Shown here one piece after another: positions 53,769 to 63,613 of a stretch of DNA of 64,000 nt. The position numbers and the translations under genes are program-made. The notes beneath the pieces are model-generated. The model was not told the origin of the DNA and made no database searches. It saw nothing but the letters and a program-made list of their open reading frames with translations. The stretch is from Nostoc sp. S13 (GTDB taxonomy: Bacteria > Cyanobacteriota > Cyanobacteriia > Cyanobacteriales > Nostocaceae). Each line of letters starts with the position of its first letter. Position 1 is the stretch's first letter. The DNA lies in NCBI RefSeq assembly GCF_029379315.1, contig NZ_JAQYWQ010000009.1, forward strand, positions 1-64,000, written 5' to 3'.

Positions 53769-54242
53769 CTACAACGCTGCTGCTTGAGGCTTGACTTTCC
53801 GAGATTTACGGGCGAACCTTTGCCCCATTTCCTCAACTACTGTCTCTAAACCCGCACCTTGTCCACTAGCTTTGGCATAAGTATACACCTGCAACGCGGC
53901 TGCATAGGCTTCACTACCCACCGCCAAAAATGTATCATCCACCAATTCTTGGAATTGTGTCAGCGACAGCAATACTGGATACAACGCCTCAAACAATTGT
54001 ACATCCTTCCGCATTTCATCGAGGTCAAACGATCGCGGTAAAAACTCTGGGTTCTGTGTCGCCACTTCTAATGCTTTGCTGACAAAGGCGCGGCTTTTAT
54101 CTCCCATTTTGGGTAAAGCTTTCCGTTCCTCGTTACTTAAATCAATCAAAAATGGTAGCTTTTCTTTAATTGTAGCGATCGCTTGTAACACAGCATCTCT
54201 CTCTGATTGCGCTAGTGTTGCACTAATTGGGGCTGTGGACAT
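53769..54242 (-). CDS. Conserved hypothetical cyanobacterial protein
   Basis: 157-aa, mostly helical soluble protein. SERDAVLQAIATIKEKLPFL and DLSNEERKALPKMGDKSRAF suggest a helical bundle; VYTYAKASGQGAGLETVVEE and a basic C-terminal tail (FARKSRKVKPQ) follow. No catalytic motif is visible. It lies beside minisatellite locus 3 but its codon use looks like the housekeeping genes. I recognise it only as a type of short protein common in Nostocales. Confidence 0.65.
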   Translation of the reverse strand: MSTAPISATLAQSERDAVLQAIATIKEKLPFLIDLSNEERKALPKMGDKSRAFVSKALEVATQNPEFLPRSFDLDEMRKDVQLFEALYPVLLSLTQFQELVDDTFLAVGSEAYAAALQVYTYAKASGQGAGLETVVEEMGQRFARKSRKVKPQAAAL

Positions 54243-54777
54243 AGAAATTAGTCTCCGGTATGTTTCTTAAATTTAGAGTGCCCACATATACAATTTAAAT
54301 TTCTATGACACCAATAAAGATTACCAAGTAGGGGCACGGCAATGCCCATTGGTGTCAACTTAAGGTGAAAGCTTTTTAAAACCTGGTTTCCAGCCAGAGG
54401 CTCTTAATGCACCTCATCGAGGCTCTGCCGCAAGTCTTAAGGCGGCAGCCCTCTCGGAATGCATTAAGAGTCGGAGACTGGGAACGAGACAATCACTAAG
54501 ATGTTCTTAGTGATACATCATGAGTACAAAACGCCCAGCCAGAATTGGAAACCCCGACCCGCGGCAGCAAAAACATGTACCAGCGCCGCCAATTGAGTAA
54601 ATCGAGACAGAGATATTTTCACTACTATCTCCCCTCAACTTTAAACCCCTGAGATTGTGTGAAAACAAACAACAGAAACTAGTTCCGAGATAGAATATTG
54701 ACCTTGCCAATGATGATGTGAGCCGATCTTTTTGGCGATGGTAATAGGAGGCAGAAGCAATAGAATCCTCTGGAATA
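54243..54777. other. Non-coding stretch with REP half site and dispersed element
   Basis: About 535 bases. GTAGGGGCACGGCAATGCCC at 54330-54349 is half of the RAYT-type REP. From about 54385 to 54490 an element runs from TTTCCAGCCAGAGGCTCTTA to GACTGGGAACGAGAC, with AATGCACC/AATGCATT and CTCTTAAT/ATTAAGAG arms that could fold; its end words recur near 18105-18175. The 67-aa minus ORF at 54507-54710 is not convincing. Confidence 0.5.
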
Positions 54778-55434
54778 TCAGCACTGTTGAAATAGCTCCT
54801 TAAAGCTTTTTAAGGCTGCTTCCGGTTTGGCAACAATTTCGACAATTTTATTGCGTGCATCTGGTTCAAACAACGCCTCAACAGCAACTTGGGCAACTTT
54901 TTGCCTGGGGATGCTACCGTCAAACAGTGTATCTGCACTCTGCATCACGATGGAGTCGGGGTTATCTTCATTCTTCAACCCACCAGGCCGCACAATCGTA
55001 TAGGTAAGACCACTTTTCTGGATGTACTCTTCAGCTTGCTTTTTCCACAGCAAAATCAGCCAAAACAAGTTCAGTGGATGGAATAACCGCGAAGTACATA
55101 AAGAAGAAACTAAGACAAAATGCTCAATTCCCTTTGCCTTAGCAGCATTTACTAAATTTGTAGTCCCTTCAAAATCCACTTTATAGGGGCCAGTGGGGTC
55201 AAAGCTAGGTTTTGCTCCAGTAGCAACCAACAAAACTGTGCTATCTCCCAACACAGCAGTCAGACTTTCTGGTTGTAACACGTCGCCTACTACCAATTCT
55301 GCTTCAGGAGACAGAATACCTCTAGCTTTCTCTATATCCCGCACCAAGGCTCGGACGGGAATATTCCGCGCTATCAACTCTTGCACAATCCGGCGACCTG
55401 TTTCACCCGTTGCCCCTGCTACAAATGCTTTCAT
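54778..55434 (-). CDS. Atypical SDR, NAD(P)-binding protein (Tic62/YwnB-like)
   Basis: 218 aa with an N-terminal Rossmann fold: MKAFVAGATGETGRRIVQEL (GATGxTG motif), VRALVRDIEKA and VVGDVLQPESL, then HFVLVSSLCTSR and the IVRPGGLKNED motif of atypical short-chain dehydrogenases. The usual YxxxK catalytic pair is not evident, as expected for this NAD(P)-binding subgroup, which includes Tic62-like proteins. The role in cyanobacteria is not established; a redox-sensing or membrane-linked function is possible. Normal length. Confidence 0.85.
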   Translation of the reverse strand: MKAFVAGATGETGRRIVQELIARNIPVRALVRDIEKARGILSPEAELVVGDVLQPESLTAVLGDSTVLLVATGAKPSFDPTGPYKVDFEGTTNLVNAAKAKGIEHFVLVSSLCTSRLFHPLNLFWLILLWKKQAEEYIQKSGLTYTIVRPGGLKNEDNPDSIVMQSADTLFDGSIPRQKVAQVAVEALFEPDARNKIVEIVAKPEAALKSFKELFQQC

Positions 55435-55612
55435 GAGAAATGCTATCCTGGGAAACTATTGTGTGCTTGTTCAGTTCCTTATTTTAGTAATTCTATGGAC
55501 TTGATGGTAGATTAATGAGGTTTCGGTGAAAATGGGATACTAGTACGAAATGACCCAAGCATCTGGGGAATTATTAATATAGACGAACGCCAAAGTATAC
55601 AGTAACGTATTT

Positions 55613-56287
55613 ATGCTCTCAACAAACGGCGAATATAAATCCTGGCAAATAACAGAAGCAGTTTTACCTGTAGCGTCCAACCAAGAAGAAGGCGATGACG
55701 TATTAACACAAGCAAATGTACCGACACTCACAACATTTTCCGGTCGTTATCAAGATTTTATGGAAATGTCTGCTCCAATAGAGAAGGTTGCTGAGTATCT
55801 TAATGCTCACGCCTCATGGTTTTCTCATTGCGCTGAACCCATGAAAGTGCAATCACTTGGGGAAAATGGCTACGCTTTAGTAATTGGTCGTTTTGGTGCT
55901 TTTGGTTATGAAGTAGAACCGAAAATTGGTTTGGAATTGTTGCCCCCAGAGGAAGGTATCTACCGCATCCGTACAATCCCCATTCCTGATTACCTTCCGC
56001 CTGGTTATGACGTAGATTATCGGGCATCTCTACAGTTAATAGAAACCGATGCTTCCACTAGTATTGGTGAGGTGACGAGAGTTGAATGGGAATTGGATTT
56101 AATGGTTTATTTGCACTTTCCCAGGTTTATTCAGCGATTACCCCAGTCTATAATTCAATCTACAGGCGATCGCTTACTTAACCAAATTGTCCGCCAAGTC
56201 TCCCGCCGCTTAACTCGCAAAGTTCAGGAAGATTTTCATAAATCTTTAGAAATACCCTCTGGTGCTAATTCTCATAAAAAACGGTGA
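55613..56287 (+). CDS. DUF1997 family protein
   Basis: 224 aa. After a variable N-terminus the DUF1997 body begins near residue 40 with TTFSGRYQDFMEMSAPIEKV and AEYLNAHASWFSHCAEPMKV, then YALVIGRFGAFGYEVEPKIG and a C-terminal VYLHFPRFIQRLPQSIIQST. The fold is expected to resemble START/polyketide-cyclase-like proteins. The family is shared by cyanobacteria and plastids and its function is unknown. No signal peptide. A basic tail ends the protein. Confidence 0.82.
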   Translation: MLSTNGEYKSWQITEAVLPVASNQEEGDDVLTQANVPTLTTFSGRYQDFMEMSAPIEKVAEYLNAHASWFSHCAEPMKVQSLGENGYALVIGRFGAFGYEVEPKIGLELLPPEEGIYRIRTIPIPDYLPPGYDVDYRASLQLIETDASTSIGEVTRVEWELDLMVYLHFPRFIQRLPQSIIQSTGDRLLNQIVRQVSRRLTRKVQEDFHKSLEIPSGANSHKKR

Positions 56288-56532
56288 GTCAACAGTCATT
56301 TGTCAGTTGCTATTAGTTTATCAAACAGAATTCAGGAGTCAGGAGCCAGAATTCAGAATGAATTTTGTGCGACTGGTGGATGAATAAACCGCGTTTTTGC
56401 ACCCCCACAAAACAAGAAAATTTGGTGGTCAACTTTCGTAGTGGCGGGTCTGAATCCCCCACTGATTGCATTCTGACTCCTGAATTCTGACTTCTGAATT
56501 CTTCTTCAAGACAACTGACAAATGACTACTTA

Positions 56533-57003
56533 CTATGCTTTAGTGAGAAGTCTTTGAACAATTTGCACGCCGGTGACAGCCTGCCAAGCAAAAAGTCCCA
56601 AAAGCGTGAAATTTAACAGAATGTGAGTTGCACGCGCCCAATTTGCCCCTTTCTGCATATAAGGGGACAAAGCAGCAGAAAATGCTATTAGACTTGTCAT
56701 GCCCAGTCCTGCTAACAGGTGAGTCCCAACAAATAACTTACCATTATTGATGTAGGTGACAGCCATAGCTCCGATCGCACCTACCACCATCAAAGCTAGG
56801 AGTATAGACCCCATTTGGTAGTGTTTGAGGTTATATTTACCTTTAATCAGTTGTTTCTTTTCTTCCCCCTGAGCATTTCTGGTACGCTGTACTAGCAGTC
56901 CCAAATAGGCAGCATAAATTGAGAGTGCTAATAGCGCCCACATAAGCACCGGATGGATGAAGTTCAGCCAATATTTCACCGACGCAGAAAGTTCCAAACT
57001 CAT
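56533..57003 (-). CDS. DUF4079 domain membrane protein
   Basis: 156 aa with four predicted membrane helices (about 13-35, 62-83, 92-111, 126-148). NFIHPVLMWALLALSIYAAY and the short His- and Gly-containing loops (GTHLLAGLGMTSLIAF) are typical of DUF4079, a small cyanobacterial and plastid membrane family reminiscent of four-helix b-type cytochromes. The spaced histidines could bind haem, but this is only suggestive. Stands alone. Confidence 0.82.
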   Translation of the reverse strand: MSLELSASVKYWLNFIHPVLMWALLALSIYAAYLGLLVQRTRNAQGEEKKQLIKGKYNLKHYQMGSILLALMVVGAIGAMAVTYINNGKLFVGTHLLAGLGMTSLIAFSAALSPYMQKGANWARATHILLNFTLLGLFAWQAVTGVQIVQRLLTKA

Positions 57004-57223
57004 CGTGTTCTCCCTTAATTATTAAATCTTCATAAAAATTAGCATAACTCTATTTTCTGTGCTTAAAGTTGCACAAATTAAAAGAGAATAAGGAAGATTT
57101 TGCTTCCTGATCTCCCTCATCTTCCCCTGCTATTTTTCTTCACCCTCTTGCCAAAGTGGATAAACAATCTCAGACTGAATTTTGAGGGTAGACGAACAAA
57201 ACCCCCTGTGTGGGATCTCATCC

Positions 57224-58507
57224 ATGACTGAAAACAACGATACTTTGCTGCTAAAAGCTGCTAAAAGTGGTGATATCAAGGGACTGTGTGCGCTACTGGC
57301 TGCTGGTGCCTTGGTAGACGCGTGCGATCACCAAGGCACGACCGCGTTAATGTTTGCTGCCAATTTAGGCTACACCGAAATTGGGCGAGCGCTGCTGGAT
57401 GCTGGGGCAAATATTAACTTGCCCAGAAAACTCTATGGTTTGACGGCTTTGATGTTGGCAGCTAGTGCCAAACAGCTTGACATTGTGCAGCTTTTATTAT
57501 CCAGAGGTGCTGATGTCAATGCCACTAATGAAGATGGCAGCACAGCTTTAATGGCAGCAGTACTCAAAGGTCATATCGATGTAGTACCAGTCTTATTGGC
57601 TGCTGGTGCCCAAGTTAATATCGCAGATAAAGATGATGATACTGCGTTGAAACTCGCCGTTAAGCAGGGAAAAATAGAAGTTATAGAAGCAATTCTCCAA
57701 ACTAGTGTCGATGTCAATATCCCAGATGAGGAGGGTGAGACACTCTTAATGCTAGCGGCAGACTTGGGACATCTGGAGATTGTGGAAGCACTATTGGCAG
57801 CAGGGGCTGATGTGAATGTGAAAAACGCTGATGGTGGAACTGCCTTATCAGCAGCAGCTGCTGCTGGACACAGTGCGATCGCAGCAGCTTTACTAGATCG
57901 AGGTGCCGAGATTAATCTGCAAGATCAAGATGGTGAAACTCCCCTACATCTTGCCGTTGTGGAAGGCTACATTGATGTAGTGCAAGTGTTACTTAACAGG
58001 GGTGCAGATGTCCAAATTAGCAACCACCTGGGTGATACGGCACTGCTTGTAGCAGCATTGCAGGGACACAGCCAAATTGTCGAGGCACTGCTGCATTCTG
58101 GGGCAGATATTACTGGGAAAAACCTTGGTGAAGTACCTTTGACTCTGGCTGCATCACAAGGACACACCCAAACAGTGAAAGTGTTGCTAGACTATGGTGC
58201 TGATGCCAACACTCCGGGGGATGGTGGCAAAACTGCTTTAATCAAGGCAACCGAACGCAATCACACAGAGATTATACATTTGCTGCTGGCAAAGGGGGCA
58301 GATGTGAATTTTCAAGACTCAGCGAGGGCAACATCATTGATGTGGGCCGCGTCAGCAGGTTATGACGAAATTGTGCAGTTATTACTCCAAGCTGGGGCAA
58401 ATGTGAATTTGAAAAACCGGGGTGGTTATACTGCTTTGATGATTGCAGAATTTAATAGTTATAAGAATGTCGTGCGGAGTCTGCAAAAAGCTGGGGCGCA
58501 AGAATAA
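57224..58507 (+). CDS. Ankyrin repeat protein
   Basis: 427 aa, almost entirely about 12 ankyrin repeats of 33 residues (for example DGSTALMAAVLKGHIDVVPV then LLAAGAQVN; GGTALSAAAAAGHSAIAAAL). The repeats start about residue 8 and end at the C-terminus, with no enzymatic or membrane domain. It probably works as a cytosolic protein-binding scaffold; the partner is unknown. The frame is open from TTG 57182, but ATG 57224 (MTENNDTLLLKAAKSG) fits the start of the first repeat. Confidence 0.88.
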   Translation: MTENNDTLLLKAAKSGDIKGLCALLAAGALVDACDHQGTTALMFAANLGYTEIGRALLDAGANINLPRKLYGLTALMLAASAKQLDIVQLLLSRGADVNATNEDGSTALMAAVLKGHIDVVPVLLAAGAQVNIADKDDDTALKLAVKQGKIEVIEAILQTSVDVNIPDEEGETLLMLAADLGHLEIVEALLAAGADVNVKNADGGTALSAAAAAGHSAIAAALLDRGAEINLQDQDGETPLHLAVVEGYIDVVQVLLNRGADVQISNHLGDTALLVAALQGHSQIVEALLHSGADITGKNLGEVPLTLAASQGHTQTVKVLLDYGADANTPGDGGKTALIKATERNHTEIIHLLLAKGADVNFQDSARATSLMWAASAGYDEIVQLLLQAGANVNLKNRGGYTALMIAEFNSYKNVVRSLQKAGAQE

Positions 58508-59069
58508 TTATCTGAATTCTTCATCTAAAATATTTTCATAAATATCTTGACAAATCATTAAATTAAGGTTAATAACTTAAATACCAAGGAAGTTTAAAAC
58601 AACCAAATCTAGACGTGAGAAACAAAGAAAGCAAAACTCCGTCGTAGCTGTTGTAAACTTGCTACGGCGGAGAAAGGAAAAATTAAAACGCCAAAACGGA
58701 GCAGGCCAAATGCTTGTGTCACAAGGATCGAAAGAAAGCAAAAATGAAGAATTAAATTTACTTTTTACTTTTTACCTTGTACTTTTTAGCTTTTACCTAC
58801 TCTCCCCCTCGGCGTTTCCTACTGTGCTAGATGTGCAAAATATATAGTTTTTGCTTGAAGAGAAAAGTATTCTAAGCATCATTTTTTATGTATCATCTTC
58901 AAGGCTAAATACAAATAAGTCACAAAAAGGGTTGATGTGCGACCATTTAGGCGATCGCTAGGGAAAGTCAAAGAAAAATAAATAAAAAATTTAATCCCTG
59001 TGGTGAATCCCTAGTCACAATAAGTTTAAGCATTGACTGATGACTTGACCAAACAAAAATGTCTAATGA
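58508..59069. other. Non-coding stretch between ankyrin and phosphatase genes
   Basis: About 560 bases. CCGTCGTAGCTGTTGTAAAC and TTGCTACGGCGGAG near 58641-58674 form a hairpin that may end the ankyrin transcript. The 62-aa plus ORF at 58659-58847 runs out of this hairpin and has no protein-like features. Nothing else is recognised. Confidence 0.45.
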
Positions 59070-60461
59070 CTATAAAATTTGGAGAACAACTAGTGTCATA
59101 TCATCAGTGTTTTGCTTCTCATCACCAATGAATTGCTGAACTTGGTCAAAAAGGTAATCCACAATCTCCTGTGGGCCATTGCAGTACTTACAAGCCGTAT
59201 TGAAGCCAGTGACAAAATTCTCTTCATCGAAGCGATCGCCACCCGCAGCAGCGGCATCGGTCAAGCCATCTGTATAATAAATAATTGTATCCCCAGGCTC
59301 TAACTGCACCTGGGCATCTTCATATTGGCTGTTAGCATCCAAACCGATTAACATTCCGAGAGTATCTAAACGGCTGACAGTTTTTGTCGCTGCGTGCCAC
59401 CACAAAGGAGGATTGTGTGCCGCATTACTATAAGACAAAATTCGGCTGTGGGGGTTATATTCTGAGTAAAATAGCGTTACAAAGCGGTGCGAATTTTCCA
59501 AATCCGCATACATAACTCTATTTAAGTTTTGCAGAATTCCGGCTGGGGAATTACCATGTAGCACTTCTCCCCGTAGCATTCCCCGCATCATTGTCATAAT
59601 CAGCCCCGCCGGGACACCTTTGCCCATGACATCTCCAATAACCAAACCCCAGCGACTAGTTTCCGTGCCGCCTTTGGTCTTGGGCTGAATCCGATTATGA
59701 TTGGTAGCAATAAAATCGTAGTAGTCTCCGCCGACACGATTAGCAGGTTTACAGCGTGCCGCTAGGACTGCACCAGGGATTGTAGGGCATTGACGGGGTA
59801 GAAGTCGCCGTTGAATTTCTGCGCCAATTTCTAGTTCTTGGTCTAGGCGTTCTTTTTTTCTTAGTTCTACAGCTAGTTCATCGTTTTCGATCGCTACTGC
59901 TGTTTGGTCTGCTACTAACCTAACTAACTTTTGTCTAGTTTCTGTCCAACTATATTCTGGATCGCGGCTCAAGACATAGAGCCATCCCCGTTCTGTATGC
60001 TTCACCAGAATCGCTGTACCAAAGATTTGCACATCTGGCCCCAAATAGCGATGCATCTGGTCATCCAAAATCCCGGTGGCATTCGCTAGAGGGGCAGTAT
60101 TGGGCACAAGCGTGATTTGACTGCTGGCTATTTCTAGCGCTTTGCGGATATGCTTTCGCTGGCGACTATCTTGCCAATGTAACTGCTCTAACCTGACTTG
60201 ACCATTAGGTTTATAGAGAAACAGGGCGCTGCCGTCTGCATCTGTCACTCTTGTTGCCATCAGCGGGATCAGTTCCAAAAACTGATTCAAATTATTGAAA
60301 CTTCTCAGGGCAAATCCTAAAGAACTTAGCAAATCTTGAATTTTGTTCTGTTCCCGGTGCAACCTTGCCACGAGTTCTTTGAGTGCTACGACTGGTGTGA
60401 CATCCGTCGCGGCACTACTATTGTTGTCAGTGGGTTGAGAAGGCAGTTGAGACACAGGCAC
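59070..60461 (-). CDS. GAF domain PP2C/SpoIIE-type phosphatase (RsbU-like)
   Basis: 463 aa, soluble. A coiled coil (about 25-50) and a GAF domain (about 55-200) precede a SpoIIE-type PPM phosphatase (about 220-462) with metal-binding motifs VGGDYYDF, VIGDVMGKGVPAGLIMTMMR, IIYYTDGLTDA and NTDDMTLVVL. Enzymes of this type dephosphorylate anti-sigma-factor antagonists in partner-switching pathways; no such partners are encoded nearby. The start is a GTG at 60461. It lies upstream in the ftsY-nusB direction but 1.3 kb away. Confidence 0.9.
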   Translation of the reverse strand: MPVSQLPSQPTDNNSSAATDVTPVVALKELVARLHREQNKIQDLLSSLGFALRSFNNLNQFLELIPLMATRVTDADGSALFLYKPNGQVRLEQLHWQDSRQRKHIRKALEIASSQITLVPNTAPLANATGILDDQMHRYLGPDVQIFGTAILVKHTERGWLYVLSRDPEYSWTETRQKLVRLVADQTAVAIENDELAVELRKKERLDQELEIGAEIQRRLLPRQCPTIPGAVLAARCKPANRVGGDYYDFIATNHNRIQPKTKGGTETSRWGLVIGDVMGKGVPAGLIMTMMRGMLRGEVLHGNSPAGILQNLNRVMYADLENSHRFVTLFYSEYNPHSRILSYSNAAHNPPLWWHAATKTVSRLDTLGMLIGLDANSQYEDAQVQLEPGDTIIYYTDGLTDAAAAGGDRFDEENFVTGFNTACKYCNGPQEIVDYLFDQVQQFIGDEKQNTDDMTLVVLQIL

Positions 60462-61766
60462 AGGTACTATTGCACTTTATATTGGCTGATTTTAGATTAC
60501 TTATAAATCTTTTGGCTTTGGTATTGCTAAACCATATTTAGACAAGACTTGTCATTTTAGCAAGAGTATAAAGACGTAACAGGCAAATTTTATAAGTATT
60601 TTATTTGCTTATTGTATTTCTAATCAAATATTAGGAATTTCAAATCATGTATTTTTAGTCCAAATCCAACCTGTAAAAATTACTAGTTTCGGTGATAGTT
60701 CAGAAAGTTTTTCATTTTTTCATAACTTAATTCCCAAAGCATATCTCTAAAGTCATAAAAATACTCTCTTCAAAGAATAATTCATCACGTTTTCAGAGTG
60801 ACTGTTTGGGCAGAGGCAACTAGGAGACTAGAAGTCTTTTGAGTGAAAACCTCTATAAGCGCTCAAATCCAGCTTGGTTTGGGAAAAAACAGACTTACAC
60901 TCATTCCCAAACCTGAGAATATGTAAATAAGTCTTCAAATACTTAATTTGTATACCATAATTGCCGGGATAATCGCCAAGATTGAGCTTTTCCATTTTTA
61001 ATTTCTCGTTTTGCAAATTTGGAATTGCTGAAGATGCAAAACTTAAACCCATTGAAACGGGATAAAAATGAGATAACCCTATTTTTTGAGTCAGTGGTAA
61101 CAGACTTAAACCATTAGCCTGTAATTGATTTTAGGGGGGTCAGAAGCCTTCCTTTTGTTGAGGTAGGCGCTGGGCAAACAGCTGACGCTCGTATCCTTAC
61201 TACTTTCTCAAGCTAGTAATCAAGGGTTTGTAGTCAGTTAGCGCCGGAACAGGGGGTTTCCACGCCAGTTGCTTCTCCTGTTCAAAGACGCTACGCATAG
61301 CTTGCTTCACCGCAAGGGTACAAGTGGGGCAAAGCCGCCCAACGCACTGGCTCCCCATGAGCGACTAACTTTACCATTTTCTAAGCACTAAAGTGCTTAC
61401 TACGAACTTCGTGCTGGCTCCCCAACGCACTGCTCACCGCTCAGACTGCTGTCCATCCCACAATAGTTGTATTTGTGGGGGTGAGCATCTCGCCTGCCCT
61501 TTAAATTGCTGCAAAATGGGAGTTTAGGGACTTTTGTGTGTCACAACTAAATTCCCGTGCTGCTACATTTAAAAAGCCCATTCGGGGTGTGAACAAAGGG
61601 CATTAGCTTGAAATTTTAGCAAAAGTCACCCATTGATTGTGACAAACTTTAGCACTTGAGCTGTTTCCAGTATTTTGTTTGTAATTAGTTCAAGTGATAA
61701 TACCAGATCAGTCAGCCCTAAATTTATCAGTTTGTCAAGAAAAATTTTTAACCCCAAATTTTTCAA
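60462..61766. other. Long repeat-rich region between phosphatase and ftsY
   Basis: About 1.3 kb. The first 370 bases are AT-rich with nothing recognised. A 74-aa minus ORF (60828-61052) has no supporting features. From about 61180 to 61460 lie dispersed repeats: CTACGCATAGCTTGCTTCAC (61291-61310), GGCAAAGCCGCCCAACGCAC (61328-61347, identical to the vapC insert) and GCACTAAAGTGC (61386-61397). Near 61570-61610 AAAGCCCATTCGGG and AAAGGGCATT may form a hairpin. Confidence 0.5.
61328..61348. repeat. Dispersed repeat identical to the vapC insertion core
   Basis: The 21-mer that begins GGCAAAGCCGCCCAACGCAC occurs here and at 6155-6175 without mismatch; a related copy with GCCGCCCAACGCA is at 33951. 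Here it is in non-coding DNA. Confidence 0.7.
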
Positions 61767-63431
61767 CTAGCCACTCAAGAGAGCTTCGACAAACTCATAG
61801 CTAGAAAAGGGGCGCAGGTCTTCAATTCCTTCGCCAGCACCAATAAAGCGAATCGGTAAACCTAGCTGTTGCACTACGGCAAGGGCAACGCCGCCTTTAG
61901 CGGTGCCATCTAGCTTGGTTAAGACAACGCCACTTAGTTGGGCAGCTTGCGAAAAAACTTCGGCTTGCCGCAGTCCATTTTGACCTAAAGTGGCATCTAG
62001 AACCAACAGTGATTCTACTTTGGCATTTGGGGCTTTTTTGTCGATAATTCGGCGGATTTTGCTGAGTTCGTCCATTAAATTTTTCTTGTTTTGTAGTCGT
62101 CCAGCTGTATCCACCAAAAGTAATTCTGTTTGACGCGCTTGGGCGGCAACGATCGCATCAAACACAACTGCTGCCGGATCTGTATTCTTTCCAGGATTGG
62201 CAATTACTTCCACACCACTTCTGCTACCCCAAACCTTTACCTGTTCCACGGCGGCAGCGCGGAAGGTATCTGCTGCCCCAATCAAGCATTTATAGCCAGA
62301 TTTTTGTCCCAAGTGGGCAATTTTGCCGATGGTGGTGGTTTTACCGGCACCATTCACCCCGGTGATTAACCAAATGTTTAAGGTTTCTTTTTCTGGGGTA
62401 AAGCTAGTTTTATGGGATATTTTGCTCGGTGCATCCAGCATATCCCGGAGGATTTTTTTCAGGTAAGCGATCGCTTCTTCTGGTGCGGTAACTTCTTCTC
62501 GAAGTTTTTTCTGTAGGGCATTGATAATAAAGTCTGTCGCCTCTACACCCACATCAGCTTGCAGGAGCAATGCTTCAATTTCCGTCACAGCAGCTTGGTT
62601 AAGCGGCCCTTGACCGACGATCGCCTTCAGTTGGTTGAGAATACTACGACGAGTTTTGTCTAACCCTTGTCGGAGCTTTTTCAGCCAGGTAATTTCTTCA
62701 ATAGAAACGTCTTCTGCACTTCTACCTTGAGCTGCGAGAACTTTCGCCGACCAGACAAACCCATCATCAAATACCAGTCCGGGAATTTCCTCTGCTGTCT
62801 CTGAGGTTGCAGCTACTGGCTGTACTACCTCCGTTTCTGGGACTTCAATGGCGGTGGCTACTAGTTGTTCCAGCTTGGCTTGCCGTTCTGCCGCCGCCCG
62901 TTCTAAGAAAGATAGTGCTGTTGGCTGTGCTGCCTCTGGCGTAGCTAGTGGTTCGGTGGGTGTTGGTTCAACTTCACTTGCGGTTAGTTCTGGGCTTTTG
63001 ATATCTGGCTGTTCAGCAATTGCTGCCACTAAGGAATCTTCTGTACTTTCTTCCTCAGTAGCAGCTTGGATAATTTCTGGCTGTGCTGTTTCTACGGTTG
63101 TACTAACAGGTGACTCAGTTGCTTCTGGTTCGGTGATTTGGGCAATTGCCGTTTCTGGGGTTTCAGGTTGTGCTGATGGTGCTGAGGTATCTGCTGAATC
63201 AGGCGGGGTTTCTACTACCTCGGCTTGTTGTTTTTGCTGAATGTTTTTGTAGGCAGCTTTAGCAAACGCCAACAAGTCTGCCGTTGTCTCTGGTACAGTT
63301 TCAGCAGTTGGTGTTGACGTTTCGGCTGGCTCTGGTTGGGGTTCTTGTGCAGGAGGAGTTTCTTTCTGCTTCTGATCAGAGGGAGTATCAGACGAATTGT
63401 TATATTGACGACGGAACCAATTAAAAACCAT
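61767..63431 (-). CDS. ftsY: Signal recognition particle receptor FtsY
   Basis: 554 aa. An acidic, Pro/Glu/Thr-rich N-terminal region (about 1-215; many repeats of TE, PE and SPEL) is followed by the SRP-type NG domains: N-domain helices (about 225-330) and the GTPase with GVNGAGKTTTIGKIAHLG (G1), DTFRAAAVEQ, DTAGRLQNKKNLMDELSKIR (G3) and TKLDGTAKGG (G4), ending GEGIEDLRPFSSYEFVEALL. FtsY docks ribosome-SRP complexes at the membrane for co-translational insertion. The long acidic A-domain is typical of cyanobacteria. nusB lies upstream on the same strand. Confidence 0.96.
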   Translation of the reverse strand: MVFNWFRRQYNNSSDTPSDQKQKETPPAQEPQPEPAETSTPTAETVPETTADLLAFAKAAYKNIQQKQQAEVVETPPDSADTSAPSAQPETPETAIAQITEPEATESPVSTTVETAQPEIIQAATEEESTEDSLVAAIAEQPDIKSPELTASEVEPTPTEPLATPEAAQPTALSFLERAAAERQAKLEQLVATAIEVPETEVVQPVAATSETAEEIPGLVFDDGFVWSAKVLAAQGRSAEDVSIEEITWLKKLRQGLDKTRRSILNQLKAIVGQGPLNQAAVTEIEALLLQADVGVEATDFIINALQKKLREEVTAPEEAIAYLKKILRDMLDAPSKISHKTSFTPEKETLNIWLITGVNGAGKTTTIGKIAHLGQKSGYKCLIGAADTFRAAAVEQVKVWGSRSGVEVIANPGKNTDPAAVVFDAIVAAQARQTELLLVDTAGRLQNKKNLMDELSKIRRIIDKKAPNAKVESLLVLDATLGQNGLRQAEVFSQAAQLSGVVLTKLDGTAKGGVALAVVQQLGLPIRFIGAGEGIEDLRPFSSYEFVEALLSG

Positions 63432-63483
63432 TGCAGCAGTATTGGTTATATGAGTTTATAAGTTATAAGTTATGAGTTTAATT

Positions 63484-63545
63484 TAACTTGGGGCATTGGG
63501 CATGGAGCATTGGGCATTGGGCATTGGGCATTGGGCATTGGTGAT
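63484..63545. repeat. Heptanucleotide STRR (GGGCATT)n
   Basis: GGGCATT repeated about six to seven times with a GGAGCATT variant, between nusB and ftsY. Short tandem heptamer repeats are a known feature of heterocystous cyanobacteria. Confidence 0.8.
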
Positions 63546-63613
63546 TCTCCTTGTCTCCCTCATCCCCCCTCATCCCGCTCATCCTCCTCACTATGACAAA
63601 TAAGTATAAAAAA

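Noticed and set aside
54507-54710. 67-aa minus-strand ORF
   Set aside because: No recognisable motif, improbable Cys-rich composition, lies beside a dispersed element; not supported.
58659-58847. 62-aa plus-strand ORF
   Set aside because: Starts within a hairpin after the ankyrin gene and has low-complexity Lys-rich then Phe/Leu-rich composition with no protein-like features.
60828-61052. 74-aa minus-strand ORF
   Set aside because: No ribosome-binding site, motif or plausible domain; the surrounding region is non-coding and repeat-rich.
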